A DNA stretch of 64,000 bases. Source: Solibaculum_A intestinale. GTDB taxonomy: Bacteria; Bacillota; Clostridia; Oscillospirales; Acutalibacteraceae. Below, one piece after another: positions 23,614 to 33,254 of this stretch. A program made the translations under genes and the position numbers. The stretch lies in contig NZ_JBBMFD010000010.1 of NCBI RefSeq assembly GCF_040096205.1, positions 1 through 64,000 on the forward strand. Direction: 5' to 3'. How positions within the stretch are numbered: position 1 is the stretch's first letter; each line of letters opens with the position of its first letter. Under the pieces are notes generated by a model that ran no database searches, was not told the origin of the DNA, and saw only the letters and a list, made by a program, of their open reading frames with translations.

Positions 23614-24413
23614 TGAAATTGATGCTGCTGACGGCGGACCCCGCGTTCGCCGCACAGGCGCAGGACGCCGGGGTAGACCGGATTTTTCTCGATTTGGAAT
23701 ACATCAATAAGATTGAGCGGCAGATGGGGCGCAACACGGTCATTTCCCACAACTCGGTGGACGACGTGGCGAAGCTGCGCCGGGTTCTTGACCGGTCCGA
23801 CCTGCTGGTGCGGGTCAACCCCATCAATCCCAGCTTGAAAGCGGAAGTGGACCGGGTGATTGCCGATGGGGCGGACATTGTCATGCTCCCTATGGTCATT
23901 GACGCGGACGACGCCCAGCGGTTTGTCGAAATGGTGGGTGGCCGGGCCAAAGTTTGCCTGCTGCTGGAAACCTCCCAGGCACTTGTGCGCATGGATGATT
24001 TCCTGGAAATGGGGGGGGTGGATGAAATTTACATAGGCCTCAATGACTTACACATCAGCCTGGGCCTCAAGTTCATGTTTGAGACCTTGAGCGGCGGGAT
24101 TGTGGAATATATGGCAAAGAAAGCAAAGGCTAGGAACATTCCCTTCGGCTTCGGCGGTATCGCGAAGATCGGGGAAGGCATGCTTCCTGCCGACTATATC
24201 TTAGGCGAGCATTACCGCATCGGCTCCACCAGCGCCATCTTGTCGCGGACCTTCCGCAACGAAACCGGCGGCGCCCATGATCCTCTCGACCTGAAAACGG
24301 AGATCGAAAAGATCCGCAGCCGAGAACGGGAAATTGCATCCTGGACGCCGGAGCAGTTTGAGGAAAACCGGATTTTCGTGCGCAACTGCGTCAATAAAAT
24401 TGTGAACGGGTGA
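23610..24413 (+). CDS. HpcH/HpaI-family aldolase/citrate lyase-like protein
   Basis: The 267 residues form a pyruvate-aldolase-type TIM barrel: DRIFLDLEYINK near the start, RVNPINP, ADIVMLPMVIDADDA, then metal ligands in LLLETSQA (Glu) and GLNDLHISLGL (Asp). Class II HpcH/HpaI aldolases join or cleave pyruvate or other keto acids with aldehydes. The ATG overlaps the glycosyltransferase stop (ATGA), and the next gene is a 2-hydroxyacid dehydrogenase that overlaps in the same way, so the two likely work together. An aldolase is unusual in a capsule locus; a keto-acid modification of a sugar is one guess. Confidence 0.8.
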   Translation: MMKLMLLTADPAFAAQAQDAGVDRIFLDLEYINKIERQMGRNTVISHNSVDDVAKLRRVLDRSDLLVRVNPINPSLKAEVDRVIADGADIVMLPMVIDADDAQRFVEMVGGRAKVCLLLETSQALVRMDDFLEMGGVDEIYIGLNDLHISLGLKFMFETLSGGIVEYMAKKAKARNIPFGFGGIAKIGEGMLPADYILGEHYRIGSTSAILSRTFRNETGGAHDPLDLKTEIEKIRSREREIASWTPEQFEENRIFVRNCVNKIVNG

Positions 24414-25342
24414 AAAGCATGTTCGTTTTAAGTGAGATTGATCTGCCGGGAGCGGGGCCGGAGCTTACCATAGAGAAGATCACCCGCAAGGAACTGGCGT
24501 CCTACGGTCAAAAGGCCCGGGTGGAGGCCATCGTGGGCAGCCGGGCCATGGCCATCGACGCGGCGTCCATGGAGCTGCCGGCGCTGAAATTCGTGCAGCT
24601 GACCAGCGCCGGGTTCGACGGGGTGCCGCTGGAGGAATACGCGGCCAAAAAGGTCCTGGTGGCCAACGCCGGCACTGTATACAGCGCGCCCATTGCGGAA
24701 ACGGTGGTGTACGGCATGCTTCAGATGGCAAAGCGATACCGCAAAAACCCCAATTCCCACCGGCTGCGCCTGACCCGGGGCTACCGGTATCTTACCGAGC
24801 TTGCGGGCAAAACGGCGGTGATTTTGGGCGCGGGCAGCATCGGCACCGAGGTGGCAAAGCGGCTTTTGGGCTTTGGAATGACCATCTGGGGATATGACCC
24901 CTATTGCTCCGAAAAGCCGGAATACGAGAACCTGTTCCGAGACCTTTCCTCTCTGAAGAAGGCCTTGCCCCAGGCGGATTTCGTCATATCCACCCTGCCG
25001 GACAACGAGGAAACGAGAGGCATGATTGACGAAGCGTTTCTAAGCTGCCTTGGGCCGCAGGCGGTTTTCGTCAACGTGGGGCGCAAGGCGGTGATCCGGC
25101 AGGAGGACCTGTATGCGGCCCTGAAAAGCGGACGGCTGGGCGGCGCGGTGCTCGACATGTTCGAGGTGTTTCCAAACCCGGTTACCAATCGGTTCCGCCG
25201 GTTAAAGAACACCATCGTCCTGCCGGGAGTGGCCGCCATCTCCCGGGAGTCCCAGCAGAGGAGAAACGATCACATTCTCAAGAACCTGACCCTGGCCGGG
25301 CGTGGGGAAGAACCCGCCTATCTCATCAACAAGGAGAAGTGA
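24410..25342 (+). CDS. D-isomer-specific 2-hydroxyacid dehydrogenase
   Basis: The 310 residues have the family plan: an NAD-binding Rossmann domain with GKTAVILGAGSIGTEVAKRL, the PDNEETRGMI helix, and FVNVGRKAVIRQEDL. In the C-terminal catalytic region the expected final histidine (in GHxxxxT) is not seen; LPGVAAISRES occupies that place, so catalysis may differ. GTG 24410 overlaps the aldolase stop; an ATG at 24419 is the alternative. The substrate may be the product of the aldolase, reduced with NAD(P)H. This is inference from context. Confidence 0.82.
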   Translation: MKSMFVLSEIDLPGAGPELTIEKITRKELASYGQKARVEAIVGSRAMAIDAASMELPALKFVQLTSAGFDGVPLEEYAAKKVLVANAGTVYSAPIAETVVYGMLQMAKRYRKNPNSHRLRLTRGYRYLTELAGKTAVILGAGSIGTEVAKRLLGFGMTIWGYDPYCSEKPEYENLFRDLSSLKKALPQADFVISTLPDNEETRGMIDEAFLSCLGPQAVFVNVGRKAVIRQEDLYAALKSGRLGGAVLDMFEVFPNPVTNRFRRLKNTIVLPGVAAISRESQQRRNDHILKNLTLAGRGEEPAYLINKEK

Positions 25343-25345
25343 CCG

Positions 25346-26314
25346 ATGTTTTTCAGTGTGATCATTCCGGTCTATAACGCCCAGGGCTATCTTCCCGCCT
25401 GTGTGGACAGCGTGCTCCAACAGGAATTCGCGGATTTTGAGGTGATCCTGGTAGACGACGGTTCCACCGACCAGAGCGGCGCCCTCTGCGACCGGTATGC
25501 TATGGGGGACCGGCGCGTAAACGTGCTGCACAAGGAAAACGGGGGCCAGTCCACCGCCCGAAACCTGGGGCTTCGTGCGGCAAAGGGGGACTATGTGGTC
25601 TTTCTCGACAGCGACGATTTTATCACCACACCTCGGTTTTTCACCGACCTTCATGAAAAGGCGGAGAAAGCCCCGGATCTGATTTTGTATAAATACCAGA
25701 AATATTTTGAGGACAAGGGTCTTCTGGACTGCGCGTTTTCCTTTGCCGGCATCCCGGACTTTCAAAAGCAGGAGGACACCATCCTCGAGCTGGTCAAACG
25801 GGACGCTTTTTTCTGCTCCGCCTGGAGCAAAAGCGTCAAGCGCAGCCTTTTGCAGGAACACCGGTTTTATTTTGACGAAACCCTTTCCTGCGAGGACATG
25901 GACTGGTATTACCAGGTCCTATCCAAAGGGACGCGCATCGCTCTGCTGGACCAGTCCTATATTGCCTACCGCCAGCGTCCGGGCTCGGTGACGGCGGTAG
26001 TGAAGGAAAAGACCATCGGGGATTTTATCCGGGTGCTGCAAACCTGGTCGGGCAGGTTTCAAAAGGAGCTGACGGGAGAACGCCAGCGGGTCATGCTCCA
26101 GTCCATGACCAAGCTCTATTGCAACCTGCTGGTGGCATTTGTACGATACCAGGGGGAGAACCGGAAGGAATACCGGGAAAAAATCAAAGCGTTGGCCTTT
26201 TTATTTCAGTATAACGAAAATGCCCGCGCCGGGAAGTTTGCGAAAATCTATCGTTTGGCCGGCTTCGGGGGCCTGCTGTGGTTTTTGAAGCTTGCCGACC
26301 GCGTGAGAGGATAG
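25346..26314 (+). CDS. GT2-family glycosyltransferase
   Basis: A GT-A transferase of 322 residues. It has the N-terminal FFSVIIPVYNAQGYL, nucleotide-binding VDDGSTDQSG, KENGGQSTARNLGL, and the metal-binding FLDSDDF; the later SCEDMDWYYQVL holds the probable catalytic acid ED motif. No membrane segments are evident, so it acts at the inner face. It starts four bases after the dehydrogenase with an AAGGAG site. Donor unknown. Confidence 0.92.
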   Translation: MFFSVIIPVYNAQGYLPACVDSVLQQEFADFEVILVDDGSTDQSGALCDRYAMGDRRVNVLHKENGGQSTARNLGLRAAKGDYVVFLDSDDFITTPRFFTDLHEKAEKAPDLILYKYQKYFEDKGLLDCAFSFAGIPDFQKQEDTILELVKRDAFFCSAWSKSVKRSLLQEHRFYFDETLSCEDMDWYYQVLSKGTRIALLDQSYIAYRQRPGSVTAVVKEKTIGDFIRVLQTWSGRFQKELTGERQRVMLQSMTKLYCNLLVAFVRYQGENRKEYREKIKALAFLFQYNENARAGKFAKIYRLAGFGGLLWFLKLADRVRG

Positions 26315-26321
26315 AAAAAAC

Positions 26322-27641
26322 ATGACAAACCCATTGCCAAAGGTACTGGTTGCCTCCACCAACGCCTGGAGGGACAATACGGGAATCAGTACGCTCATCG
26401 AACTGTTCAAGGTCTGGGACCCGGACCGTCTCGCCCAGGTGTATACCCGCTCGGCCCTGCCCAAAACGGCCGTCTGCCGCCGTTTTTTTCAGATTTCGGA
26501 AAGCGCGGTGGTGCGCAGCCTTCTGCGCAGGAGTACCGTCACCGGGAAACAGGTGGAAAACGAGACCGGGGCGGTAGACGAACAGGCGAAAAAAGAGCAG
26601 GCTGCTGAACAGCGTCTGTACGGAAAAGCCCGCAAAAAGCAGTCCTGGTTTCTCAGCTGCTGCCGGGAGCTGGTATGGAAGTTCGGAACATGGAAAACCC
26701 CGCAGCTGGACGCGTTTGTGAAGGACTTTTCGCCGGACGTGCTGTTTTTGCCCATTTATCCTACTGTTTACATGGGCCGGCTGCAAAACCATCTTTTGAA
26801 AACAACGGGAAAGCCCGCCGTCTGTTATTTAGCCGACGATAACTATACCTATAAACCCTGCGGGAAAAACGTGTTTGCCTATGTGCACCGGTTTTTCCTG
26901 CGCCGGCAGGTCAGGCGGGTGGTGGAGCGGTGCGAGAAGATGTTCGTCATCGCGCCCAAGCAGAAAGAGGAATACGACCGGATTTTCGGAGTAGACAGCA
27001 TTTTGCTGACCAAGGGGATTGATTTTACAAAGGTGAACTTCGAGCCCCACAAGCTGTCCGATCCCATCCGCATGGTTTATACCGGCAAGCTGATCATCGG
27101 CCGATGGCGGTCGCTGGCAGCCATTGCCGAGGCGCTGGGTGCTATCAACAAAGACAAAGCCCGGATGACCCTGGACATTTATACCACCGATTCGCTCACT
27201 CCCCAGCAGGAGCGGGCGCTCAACAAAAACGGCTGCGCCGTGCGGGGTGCGTTGTCCTTAAGCGAGGTTATGGAGGTGCAGCGCCAGGCGGATATCCTTG
27301 TTTTTGTGGAAAGCCTGGACCCTAAGGAATGCATGAGCGCCCGACTTTCCTTTTCCACGAAAATCACCGATTATCTCAAAAGCGGGAAATGCATTTTCGC
27401 CGTGGGTGTTGCAGAAATTGCGCCCATTGACTATTTTTTGCGGGAAGGTTCGGCCTGTGTCGCCTCCAGCAGAGAGGAAATCGGTCAAAAGCTGCAGGCC
27501 TTATGCGCCCACCCGGAGCAAATTCTTGAATATGGCCGCCTTGCCTTCCAGTGCGGGGAACGAAACCACGCCCAGGAAAAGGTAGCCCGAACACTCACCG
27601 AGACCATTACAGAGGTAAGCCGCCATGCAAACCATCACTAG
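26322..27641 (+). CDS. GT-B-type glycosyltransferase
   Basis: A 439-residue protein whose C-terminal half (MVYTGKLIIGRWRSLAAIAEAL; LSFSTKITDYLKSGKCIFAV) looks like a group 1 glycosyltransferase domain; the N-terminal half has the Rossmann-like acceptor domain with DVLFLPIYPTVYMG. The highly charged insert near residues 70-110 is unusual. It overlaps the acyltransferase gene by 17 bases. Its place in the locus supports a role in repeat-unit synthesis; the linkage is unknown. Confidence 0.78.
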   Translation: MTNPLPKVLVASTNAWRDNTGISTLIELFKVWDPDRLAQVYTRSALPKTAVCRRFFQISESAVVRSLLRRSTVTGKQVENETGAVDEQAKKEQAAEQRLYGKARKKQSWFLSCCRELVWKFGTWKTPQLDAFVKDFSPDVLFLPIYPTVYMGRLQNHLLKTTGKPAVCYLADDNYTYKPCGKNVFAYVHRFFLRRQVRRVVERCEKMFVIAPKQKEEYDRIFGVDSILLTKGIDFTKVNFEPHKLSDPIRMVYTGKLIIGRWRSLAAIAEALGAINKDKARMTLDIYTTDSLTPQQERALNKNGCAVRGALSLSEVMEVQRQADILVFVESLDPKECMSARLSFSTKITDYLKSGKCIFAVGVAEIAPIDYFLREGSACVASSREEIGQKLQALCAHPEQILEYGRLAFQCGERNHAQEKVARTLTETITEVSRHANHH

Positions 27642-28686
27642 AAATGTCTACCATTCCCTGGATGTGGCGAAATTCGTCTGCGCGCTGCTCATTATCTCCG
27701 CGCATTTCGCCAGCGAACAGGGCCATTTTCCCACACTCATCGACTACGGCTTTTCCATCTATATCATCGCCGTCCCCTTTTTCTTCTGCTGCAGCGGCTT
27801 TTTGTTTTTTGATAAGCTGTCCCGTCTGGCGGAGCCGGCGGACCGCAAGGCATATTTCGTCAAGTATATCAAGCGCATCCTGCTCATGTACCTGGTCTGG
27901 AGCGCCATCTATTTCGTTTTTGTGGCTGCTGGCTGGATCATCAAAGGTGTGAGCGTACAGGAGGTGCTAAGCTACCTGCATACCTCCCTGCTTTTCTCCA
28001 CCTACGCCACCATCTGGTTTTTGCCCGCTCTGGCGGTGGGAGTGGCCATGGTGTATGTTCTGCAAAAGGTTATGTCCATCGAATGGGTTTTTGTGATCTC
28101 CATTCTCTTTTACGTGATCGGCGCCTTCGGCTACTCCTATGCGCCCGCGCTGGACGGGGTTCCCGCCTTGCGGGAGGCCTACCGGGTCTATGACGCCATT
28201 TTCATTTCCAGCCGAAACGGGGTATTTCACGGCTTTCCGCTGATCGCTATGGGAGCGCTGGTTGCAAAGCAGCGAAACGCCGTCCCGGAAAAGAGAAAAA
28301 GAGGGGTCTTCTATCTGATGGGCGTCCTGATTTTCGGCGTCGGCGTGGTGGGGGAAGCCTTCTGGGTCAAGCAGCAGTTCAACCCCACCGGAATGGATAC
28401 CATCTTTCTACTGTTGCCTTTCACCTATTTTTTGATACAATGGTTGCTGACGGTTCCGTTAAAGGACCGCAAGATTTACACTCTGATGCGAAATACCAGC
28501 CTGCTGATGTTTGTCAGCCAGCGTCTGTTCCTGTCCGCCCTGCCCTCGGTGTTTCCGGCGGCATTCCAGGCGCTGTGGAGCAACTCCTATGCGGGCCTTT
28601 TTCTGACGCTGGCGCTGGTGACGGGTTTCTCGGTGCTGATCGTCAAGCTGACCCCGCGGCTGAAATTTTTGAAGGTGCTGTGGTAA
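27625..28686 (+). CDS. Acyltransferase family 3 membrane protein
   Basis: This 353-residue protein has about ten membrane segments and the start pattern NVYHSLDVAKFVCALLIISAHF of acyltransferase-3 O-acetylases, with an early histidine (in AHF) as in the family. FLPALAVGVAMVYVL and later helices follow. Such enzymes acylate sugars on the outer face or at the membrane. It probably decorates the polysaccharide made here. Four bases separate it from the next glycosyltransferase. Confidence 0.82.
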   Translation: MQTITRNVYHSLDVAKFVCALLIISAHFASEQGHFPTLIDYGFSIYIIAVPFFFCCSGFLFFDKLSRLAEPADRKAYFVKYIKRILLMYLVWSAIYFVFVAAGWIIKGVSVQEVLSYLHTSLLFSTYATIWFLPALAVGVAMVYVLQKVMSIEWVFVISILFYVIGAFGYSYAPALDGVPALREAYRVYDAIFISSRNGVFHGFPLIAMGALVAKQRNAVPEKRKRGVFYLMGVLIFGVGVVGEAFWVKQQFNPTGMDTIFLLLPFTYFLIQWLLTVPLKDRKIYTLMRNTSLLMFVSQRLFLSALPSVFPAAFQALWSNSYAGLFLTLALVTGFSVLIVKLTPRLKFLKVLW

Positions 28687-28689
28687 TCT

Positions 28690-29949
28690 ATGAAGAACAA
28701 CGTCTTATTTGTCACCGGCTGCTATCCCAAGGATACCGACGAATTTGTTGCCGATTCCAAGGTCATGCCCCAGAACGCCGCGAACGTGCTGTCCTGGCGC
28801 TTGATTGAAGGATTTGACGCGAATATCCCAGGCCGCCTGACGGTGCTCACCTGCCCGTTCATCGGCTACTATCCCAACATGTACAGAAAGCTTTGGATCC
28901 GCAGCCGCAAATGGGCCCACGACGGCGAGTGCCCCACCGATACCCTGCTGGGCTTTCTCAACCTCAAGGGCCTGGAAACCTACATCAAAAGCGTTCGCAT
29001 CTACCGGTTTGCAAAAAGGTGGTACAAGCAGGCGCAGGAGAACCGCAATCTGCTCTTTTACAGCCACTATGCCGGGTTTATGCGGGCGGCGGGGAAGCTC
29101 AAGAAAAGGCTGCCCGACCTTGCCTTAACCTGCCTGGTCACCGATATGAACGAGCTCGACGAGCGCAAGGATCTGCAGGGACTCAAAGGTAAGCTGAAAG
29201 GCCTGCCCCGCAAAATCATGATCGACACCACTTATAAAAACCTCAAATACATCGATTCTTTTGTGCTGCTGGCGGACAAGATGAAAGAGCCGCTCCGGGT
29301 GGGAGACCGTCCCTATGTGGTGGTGGAAGGAATCGCCAACACCCAGCTTGCCAAGGAAGGAGCCGCCCCTGCCAGTGGAGACCGCTTTCCCAAAGAGGAA
29401 AATGAATTTCGCGTGGTGTACACCGGTACCCTGCACAAACGGTACGGCTCGGTGATGCTCACCGAGGCATTCTCCCGGATTTCGGACAAAACCGTCCACC
29501 TGTACCTGTGCGGCGACGGGGACGGGCGGGAGGAGGTCAAGGCCAACGCGCAGAAGAATCCCAACGTCCACTACCTGGGGGTTTTAAAGCACGAGGACGC
29601 CATCCGCTTGCAGGCGAGCGCCGATCTGCTGGTGAATTCCATGCCGGAATTCGGCATCCACACCGCTCTTTCCTTCCCGTCGAAAACCATGGAATATATG
29701 ATTTTAGGCAAACCGGTGGCCTGCTTCAAGGTGCGGGGAATCCCCGACGAGTACGACGTCTATCTGGACTATTTTGAAGAAGAAACGCCGCAGGCCATGG
29801 CCAAAAAAATCGAAGAGCTTAAGGGAAAAGGCCGGGAGGTTCTCGCGCAGATGGGAAAAAAGAACCAGGAATTTGTCCTTGCCCATAAGAATCCCAAAAC
29901 CCAAGTGGCAAAAATTCTGGATATGTGGGGCGTTTCTCACAGCCAATGA
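28690..29949 (+). CDS. GT-B-type glycosyltransferase
   Basis: The 419 residues include a Rossmann-like N-terminus (NNVLFVTGCYPKDTDEF) and a C-terminal group 1 domain with FRVVYTGTLHKRYGSVMLTEAF, HLYLCGDGDGREEV, and SFPSKTMEYMILGKPVACFKV, where the second glutamate of the EX7E pair is in MEYM. It lies between the acyltransferase and another GT4 gene, all on the same strand. Donor and acceptor are unknown. Confidence 0.82.
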   Translation: MKNNVLFVTGCYPKDTDEFVADSKVMPQNAANVLSWRLIEGFDANIPGRLTVLTCPFIGYYPNMYRKLWIRSRKWAHDGECPTDTLLGFLNLKGLETYIKSVRIYRFAKRWYKQAQENRNLLFYSHYAGFMRAAGKLKKRLPDLALTCLVTDMNELDERKDLQGLKGKLKGLPRKIMIDTTYKNLKYIDSFVLLADKMKEPLRVGDRPYVVVEGIANTQLAKEGAAPASGDRFPKEENEFRVVYTGTLHKRYGSVMLTEAFSRISDKTVHLYLCGDGDGREEVKANAQKNPNVHYLGVLKHEDAIRLQASADLLVNSMPEFGIHTALSFPSKTMEYMILGKPVACFKVRGIPDEYDVYLDYFEEETPQAMAKKIEELKGKGREVLAQMGKKNQEFVLAHKNPKTQVAKILDMWGVSHSQ

Positions 29950-30005
29950 ATGCCGCTGCCCCAGAAAGGAACAATAGAAGGGTCTGTACCGGAGAGGAAA
30001 CCGCA

Positions 30006-31196
30006 ATGAAAGACATTTTGATCGTCTATTCCAAGATGGTGGTGGGAGGCAGTACCACCAGCCTGCTTTCGCTTTTAAACGGCATTGATTACAGCAAATA
30101 CCGGGTGGACTTGCTGCTTTATGACAACGGCGGCGACCTGCAGTCCTTTATCAATCCCAACGTCAATGTGCTGCCCCAGGCGAAGGAAACCACCCGCCCC
30201 CTTGTGAAGCTCTGCAATCCTTCCTTCTGGGTTCATCTTCAGAAGGCAAGGCGGTTGAGCCGTAGATACAAGAATAAGCTCATAAACGCCCAAATCATGT
30301 CCAAATACGAGGCGCTTGCCTGCGGGCGGCCCCGCAAGGAATACGACGTGGGAATCAGCTTTCTGGAATTCTGGCCCACCGAGTACCTTTGCCGCCGGGT
30401 CAGGGCGAAGCGGAAAATCGGCTGGATTCACATTGACATCAAGGAGGCCGGGCTGAAGAAAGAACTCAGCCAGTCCGTCTTTTCCCTTTTGGACCAGGTG
30501 GTTCTTGTTTCCGATCCTTGCTTGCAGAACTTTGTAAGCCTTTACCCGGAATTTCGCCAGAAAGCGGTCTGTATAGAAAATATCTTAAATCAGAAGACCA
30601 TTCGGGACATGGCGGACCGTCCGTTGGAGGAGCCGCTCTCCTTGGAACCAAAAGCGTGCAACTTGGTCACCGTCTGCCGGGTAGCCTTCGTGTCCAAAGG
30701 GCTTGACCGGGGAGTGAACGCCTTTGGACGCCTCAAGAAGGAAGGCCGGCTTACGGGCCTTCGCTGGTTTGTCATCGGGGACGGCCCGGACCTGCCGAGA
30801 CTCAAAGACATGATCCGGGACTATGGCCTGGAAAAGGAGATTATTCCTTTGGGCCAGCAGATCAATCCCTACCATATCGAAAAATACATGGACGTCTTTT
30901 TTCTCCCGTCCCGGTATGAAGGAAAGCCTATGGCCGTCACCGAGGCGCAGATGCTGGGCCTTGTGCCGGTAGTCAGCAATTATTCTTCCGCCAAAGATCA
31001 GGTTCGTCACGGGGTGGACGGGGTGATTATGGAGAACAGCGACGACGCTCCTTACTATACCCTCAAGGCGCTCGTGGAAGAGAAAATTGACCTGGCGGGG
31101 ATGCAGGAAAAGGTACGAAATCAGGATTATTCCAACACCGAAGAAATCGAACGTTTTTATGAGATCATTGGGCCGGACGCGAATTTGCGCCGGTAG
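30006..31196 (+). CDS. GT4-family glycosyltransferase
   Basis: A 396-residue GT-B transferase. The glycine-rich loop VGGSTTSLLSLLNG near residue 14 and the C-terminal PSRYEGKPMAVTEAQMLGLVPV (EX7E) are diagnostic. The start at 30006 follows GGAGAGGAAACCGCA. It resembles enzymes that transfer sugars to lipid-linked intermediates in capsule synthesis. The specificity cannot be read. Confidence 0.88.
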   Translation: MKDILIVYSKMVVGGSTTSLLSLLNGIDYSKYRVDLLLYDNGGDLQSFINPNVNVLPQAKETTRPLVKLCNPSFWVHLQKARRLSRRYKNKLINAQIMSKYEALACGRPRKEYDVGISFLEFWPTEYLCRRVRAKRKIGWIHIDIKEAGLKKELSQSVFSLLDQVVLVSDPCLQNFVSLYPEFRQKAVCIENILNQKTIRDMADRPLEEPLSLEPKACNLVTVCRVAFVSKGLDRGVNAFGRLKKEGRLTGLRWFVIGDGPDLPRLKDMIRDYGLEKEIIPLGQQINPYHIEKYMDVFFLPSRYEGKPMAVTEAQMLGLVPVVSNYSSAKDQVRHGVDGVIMENSDDAPYYTLKALVEEKIDLAGMQEKVRNQDYSNTEEIERFYEIIGPDANLRR

Positions 31197-31219
31197 CACA
31201 AAGGAGGCAGGGAAACGAC

Positions 31220-32689
31220 GTGCCAAAACGCAGTAAGCTTGTCCTGGATTTTCCTCTGTTCTTTCAATTGATTGTCACCTTGCTTTCCGTGTATGTGCTT
31301 TTTGATACAGGGAAATCCTTCGACGGGGTTGTTGCGCTGATTTTGGGCAACGTAGCGGTATCGCTTCTCCTGGTGGTGCTCCGGCAAAGACGGGTTTTCA
31401 CCCTTTATTTCTGCTTTCTGCTGTTTCTGGCGCTGTTCCATTTCGGGCAGCTGGTGCTGTATGTGTTCGGCGCCCGTGTGGACACCTCCATCGCCTACGA
31501 CCTCATGGACCTTTACAGCAACTACGATCTGCAAAGGACGCTTCTGTTCTGCCTGGTGGCGTTCAATGTGATGAACCTGTCCGGAATGCTGCTGCTGCCG
31601 CGCAGGAGGAAAACCCCGCCCCCTGCGGCCGCCAAAAAGGAGGCCCAGGGCCTGAACGACCAGAAAGGGCGGATGGTCTACCAATTCGGCCTGGTGCTGT
31701 TCGTAGTCCTCTTCATTCCGGTTTTGATCTATGACATGCAGATGATCACCTCTGCATCGCAGGTGGGATATCTGGCCAAGTATACGACCAATACCGGCAT
31801 CTTCGGCGATCTGGAAGCTTACTTTTCCGCGGCAGTTCTCTGCATGCTGGTGACGGCAAAAAGCCAGAACCGCCCCTGGAAAGGGGTTTATTACTATGCG
31901 CTGCTTCGCGCGCTTGTGCTGATGTTGCTGGTCGGCAACCGGGGCAATATGCTCATTACCGCCATTTTGTACATTTACGCAAAGCATTGGTTCATTAAGC
32001 CCTATACCAGGAAGAACTGGCTTTCGGTTGGAGCCATCTGCATCGGTGTGGTGGTTTTGATGCCCTTTATCGCCTTTATCCGCGGGAAAGCCAGTGAACT
32101 GGGTTTCTGGGAATATTTGAGTACCAACAATCCGGTGACCCAATTTTTGTCCGAGTTCGGCTCCACGTTGGTTACGCCTATTTTGTCCTTTCAGTATGTG
32201 GACTCCTTTGGTTTTCTGGGAGGAAAATCGTTTTTGGGAGCCCTGGCGGTCCTGGTCCCCTTCTCCAGTGCTTTGTTTGGAGGAATCAAGCAGTTCATGT
32301 CTGTGGGGGTACTGCTGAATCCTTATGCGCCGGCGGTAGGAGCGCTGGGCGGTTCGGTTTTCGCGGAGCTTTATATCAATTTTGGATGGGCTTCCCTGGT
32401 ACTGGCCGCCTTGTTTGGGCTGGGGGTAGCAAAAATTTCGCAGGCACTGGAAAATGGCGCCCGGGGGGATCATCCTTTCTTATCCGGCATGCTGCTGTAT
32501 CTTTCTTACGGCGTCCTTCTATATGTAAGAGGGGATTTTCTGGACATTGTCCAGGCTGGCAAGCGGGTGCTCTATCTTTGCGTTGTGTTCTATCTGTTTA
32601 AGAATCTGATGAGCAGAAGAGACCGAAGCCGTCTGCGCGGCGAGGAAGAGGAAGGGAGTGACGGCCTTGAGCCGAATCAGTCTGATTAG
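31220..32689 (+). CDS. wzy: Wzy-like oligosaccharide repeat-unit polymerase
   Basis: A 489-residue membrane protein with roughly eleven hydrophobic segments and a long loop (FIRGKASELGFWEYLSTNNP) before the last segments, the layout of O-antigen/capsule polymerases. Conserved-looking GSVFAELYINFGW near residue 375 is common in the oligosaccharide repeat-unit polymerase family. It would join flipped repeat units outside the membrane. It starts with GTG behind AAGGAGG and overlaps the next gene by 32 bases. Confidence 0.78.
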   Translation: MPKRSKLVLDFPLFFQLIVTLLSVYVLFDTGKSFDGVVALILGNVAVSLLLVVLRQRRVFTLYFCFLLFLALFHFGQLVLYVFGARVDTSIAYDLMDLYSNYDLQRTLLFCLVAFNVMNLSGMLLLPRRRKTPPPAAAKKEAQGLNDQKGRMVYQFGLVLFVVLFIPVLIYDMQMITSASQVGYLAKYTTNTGIFGDLEAYFSAAVLCMLVTAKSQNRPWKGVYYYALLRALVLMLLVGNRGNMLITAILYIYAKHWFIKPYTRKNWLSVGAICIGVVVLMPFIAFIRGKASELGFWEYLSTNNPVTQFLSEFGSTLVTPILSFQYVDSFGFLGGKSFLGALAVLVPFSSALFGGIKQFMSVGVLLNPYAPAVGALGGSVFAELYINFGWASLVLAALFGLGVAKISQALENGARGDHPFLSGMLLYLSYGVLLYVRGDFLDIVQAGKRVLYLCVVFYLFKNLMSRRDRSRLRGEEEEGSDGLEPNQSD

Positions 32690-33206
32690 AAACACCATCC
32701 GGATGACTGGATGGAAGATCCGGTATGGAAAGCGGCTGTCGGGCAGCCTGATTCAGAATTTCGGGAAGCGTTCTTCCATCGAAATTCATAAAAACGGCCG
32801 GCTGATGCTGGGCCGAGCCATCTTTTCCCGGTCAAATACGGTGATCGTAGTTGCCGGGAGCGGAACTTGTACCATTGGGAACAATGTCTATTTCAACAAC
32901 AACTGCGCGGTGACGGCGATGGAAGAAATCGTGATTGAGGACCGCGTCACGATTGGGAATAACACGGTCATTGTGGACCACGACCATGATTACCGCAACC
33001 CGCAAGCGGGACACGTGGTTTGCAGTAAGGTCACAATTGGTGCAAACACCTGGATCGGTGCCAACTGCGTCATCCTCCGAGGATGCCGGATTGGACGCGA
33101 CTGCGTCATTGCCGCCGGCTCGGTGGTCATGGGCAACATCCCGGATCACACCATCTATTATCAGAAACGAGAAACGGTGTGCAAGGCATATGAAAAGGAA
33201 GCATGA
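32658..33206 (+). CDS. Left-handed beta-helix (hexapeptide) acyltransferase
   Basis: The 182 residues consist mainly of hexapeptide repeats (GNNVYF, IEDRVTIGNNTVIVDHDHDY, VTIGANTWIGANCVILRGCRIGRD written as separate runs) and include the HDHDY loop typical of maltose/galactoside O-acetyltransferase relatives in capsule loci. It likely transfers acetyl from acetyl-CoA to a sugar hydroxyl. The probable start is GTG at 32658, inside the polymerase gene, behind GGAAGGGA. Confidence 0.82.
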   Translation: MTALSRISLIRNTIRMTGWKIRYGKRLSGSLIQNFGKRSSIEIHKNGRLMLGRAIFSRSNTVIVVAGSGTCTIGNNVYFNNNCAVTAMEEIVIEDRVTIGNNTVIVDHDHDYRNPQAGHVVCSKVTIGANTWIGANCVILRGCRIGRDCVIAAGSVVMGNIPDHTIYYQKRETVCKAYEKEA

Positions 33207-33254
33207 GAGAATGAGAAATGAATTTGGGCGCGCTAGAGGAGCGCGGGTGCGGCG

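Noticed and set aside
31157..32473. 438-codon frame antisense to the wzy-like gene
   Set aside because: Composition is typical of a shadow frame (His/Gln-rich, no domain), and the sense strand encodes a clear membrane protein. The same applies to 39256-40767, antisense to the second flippase.
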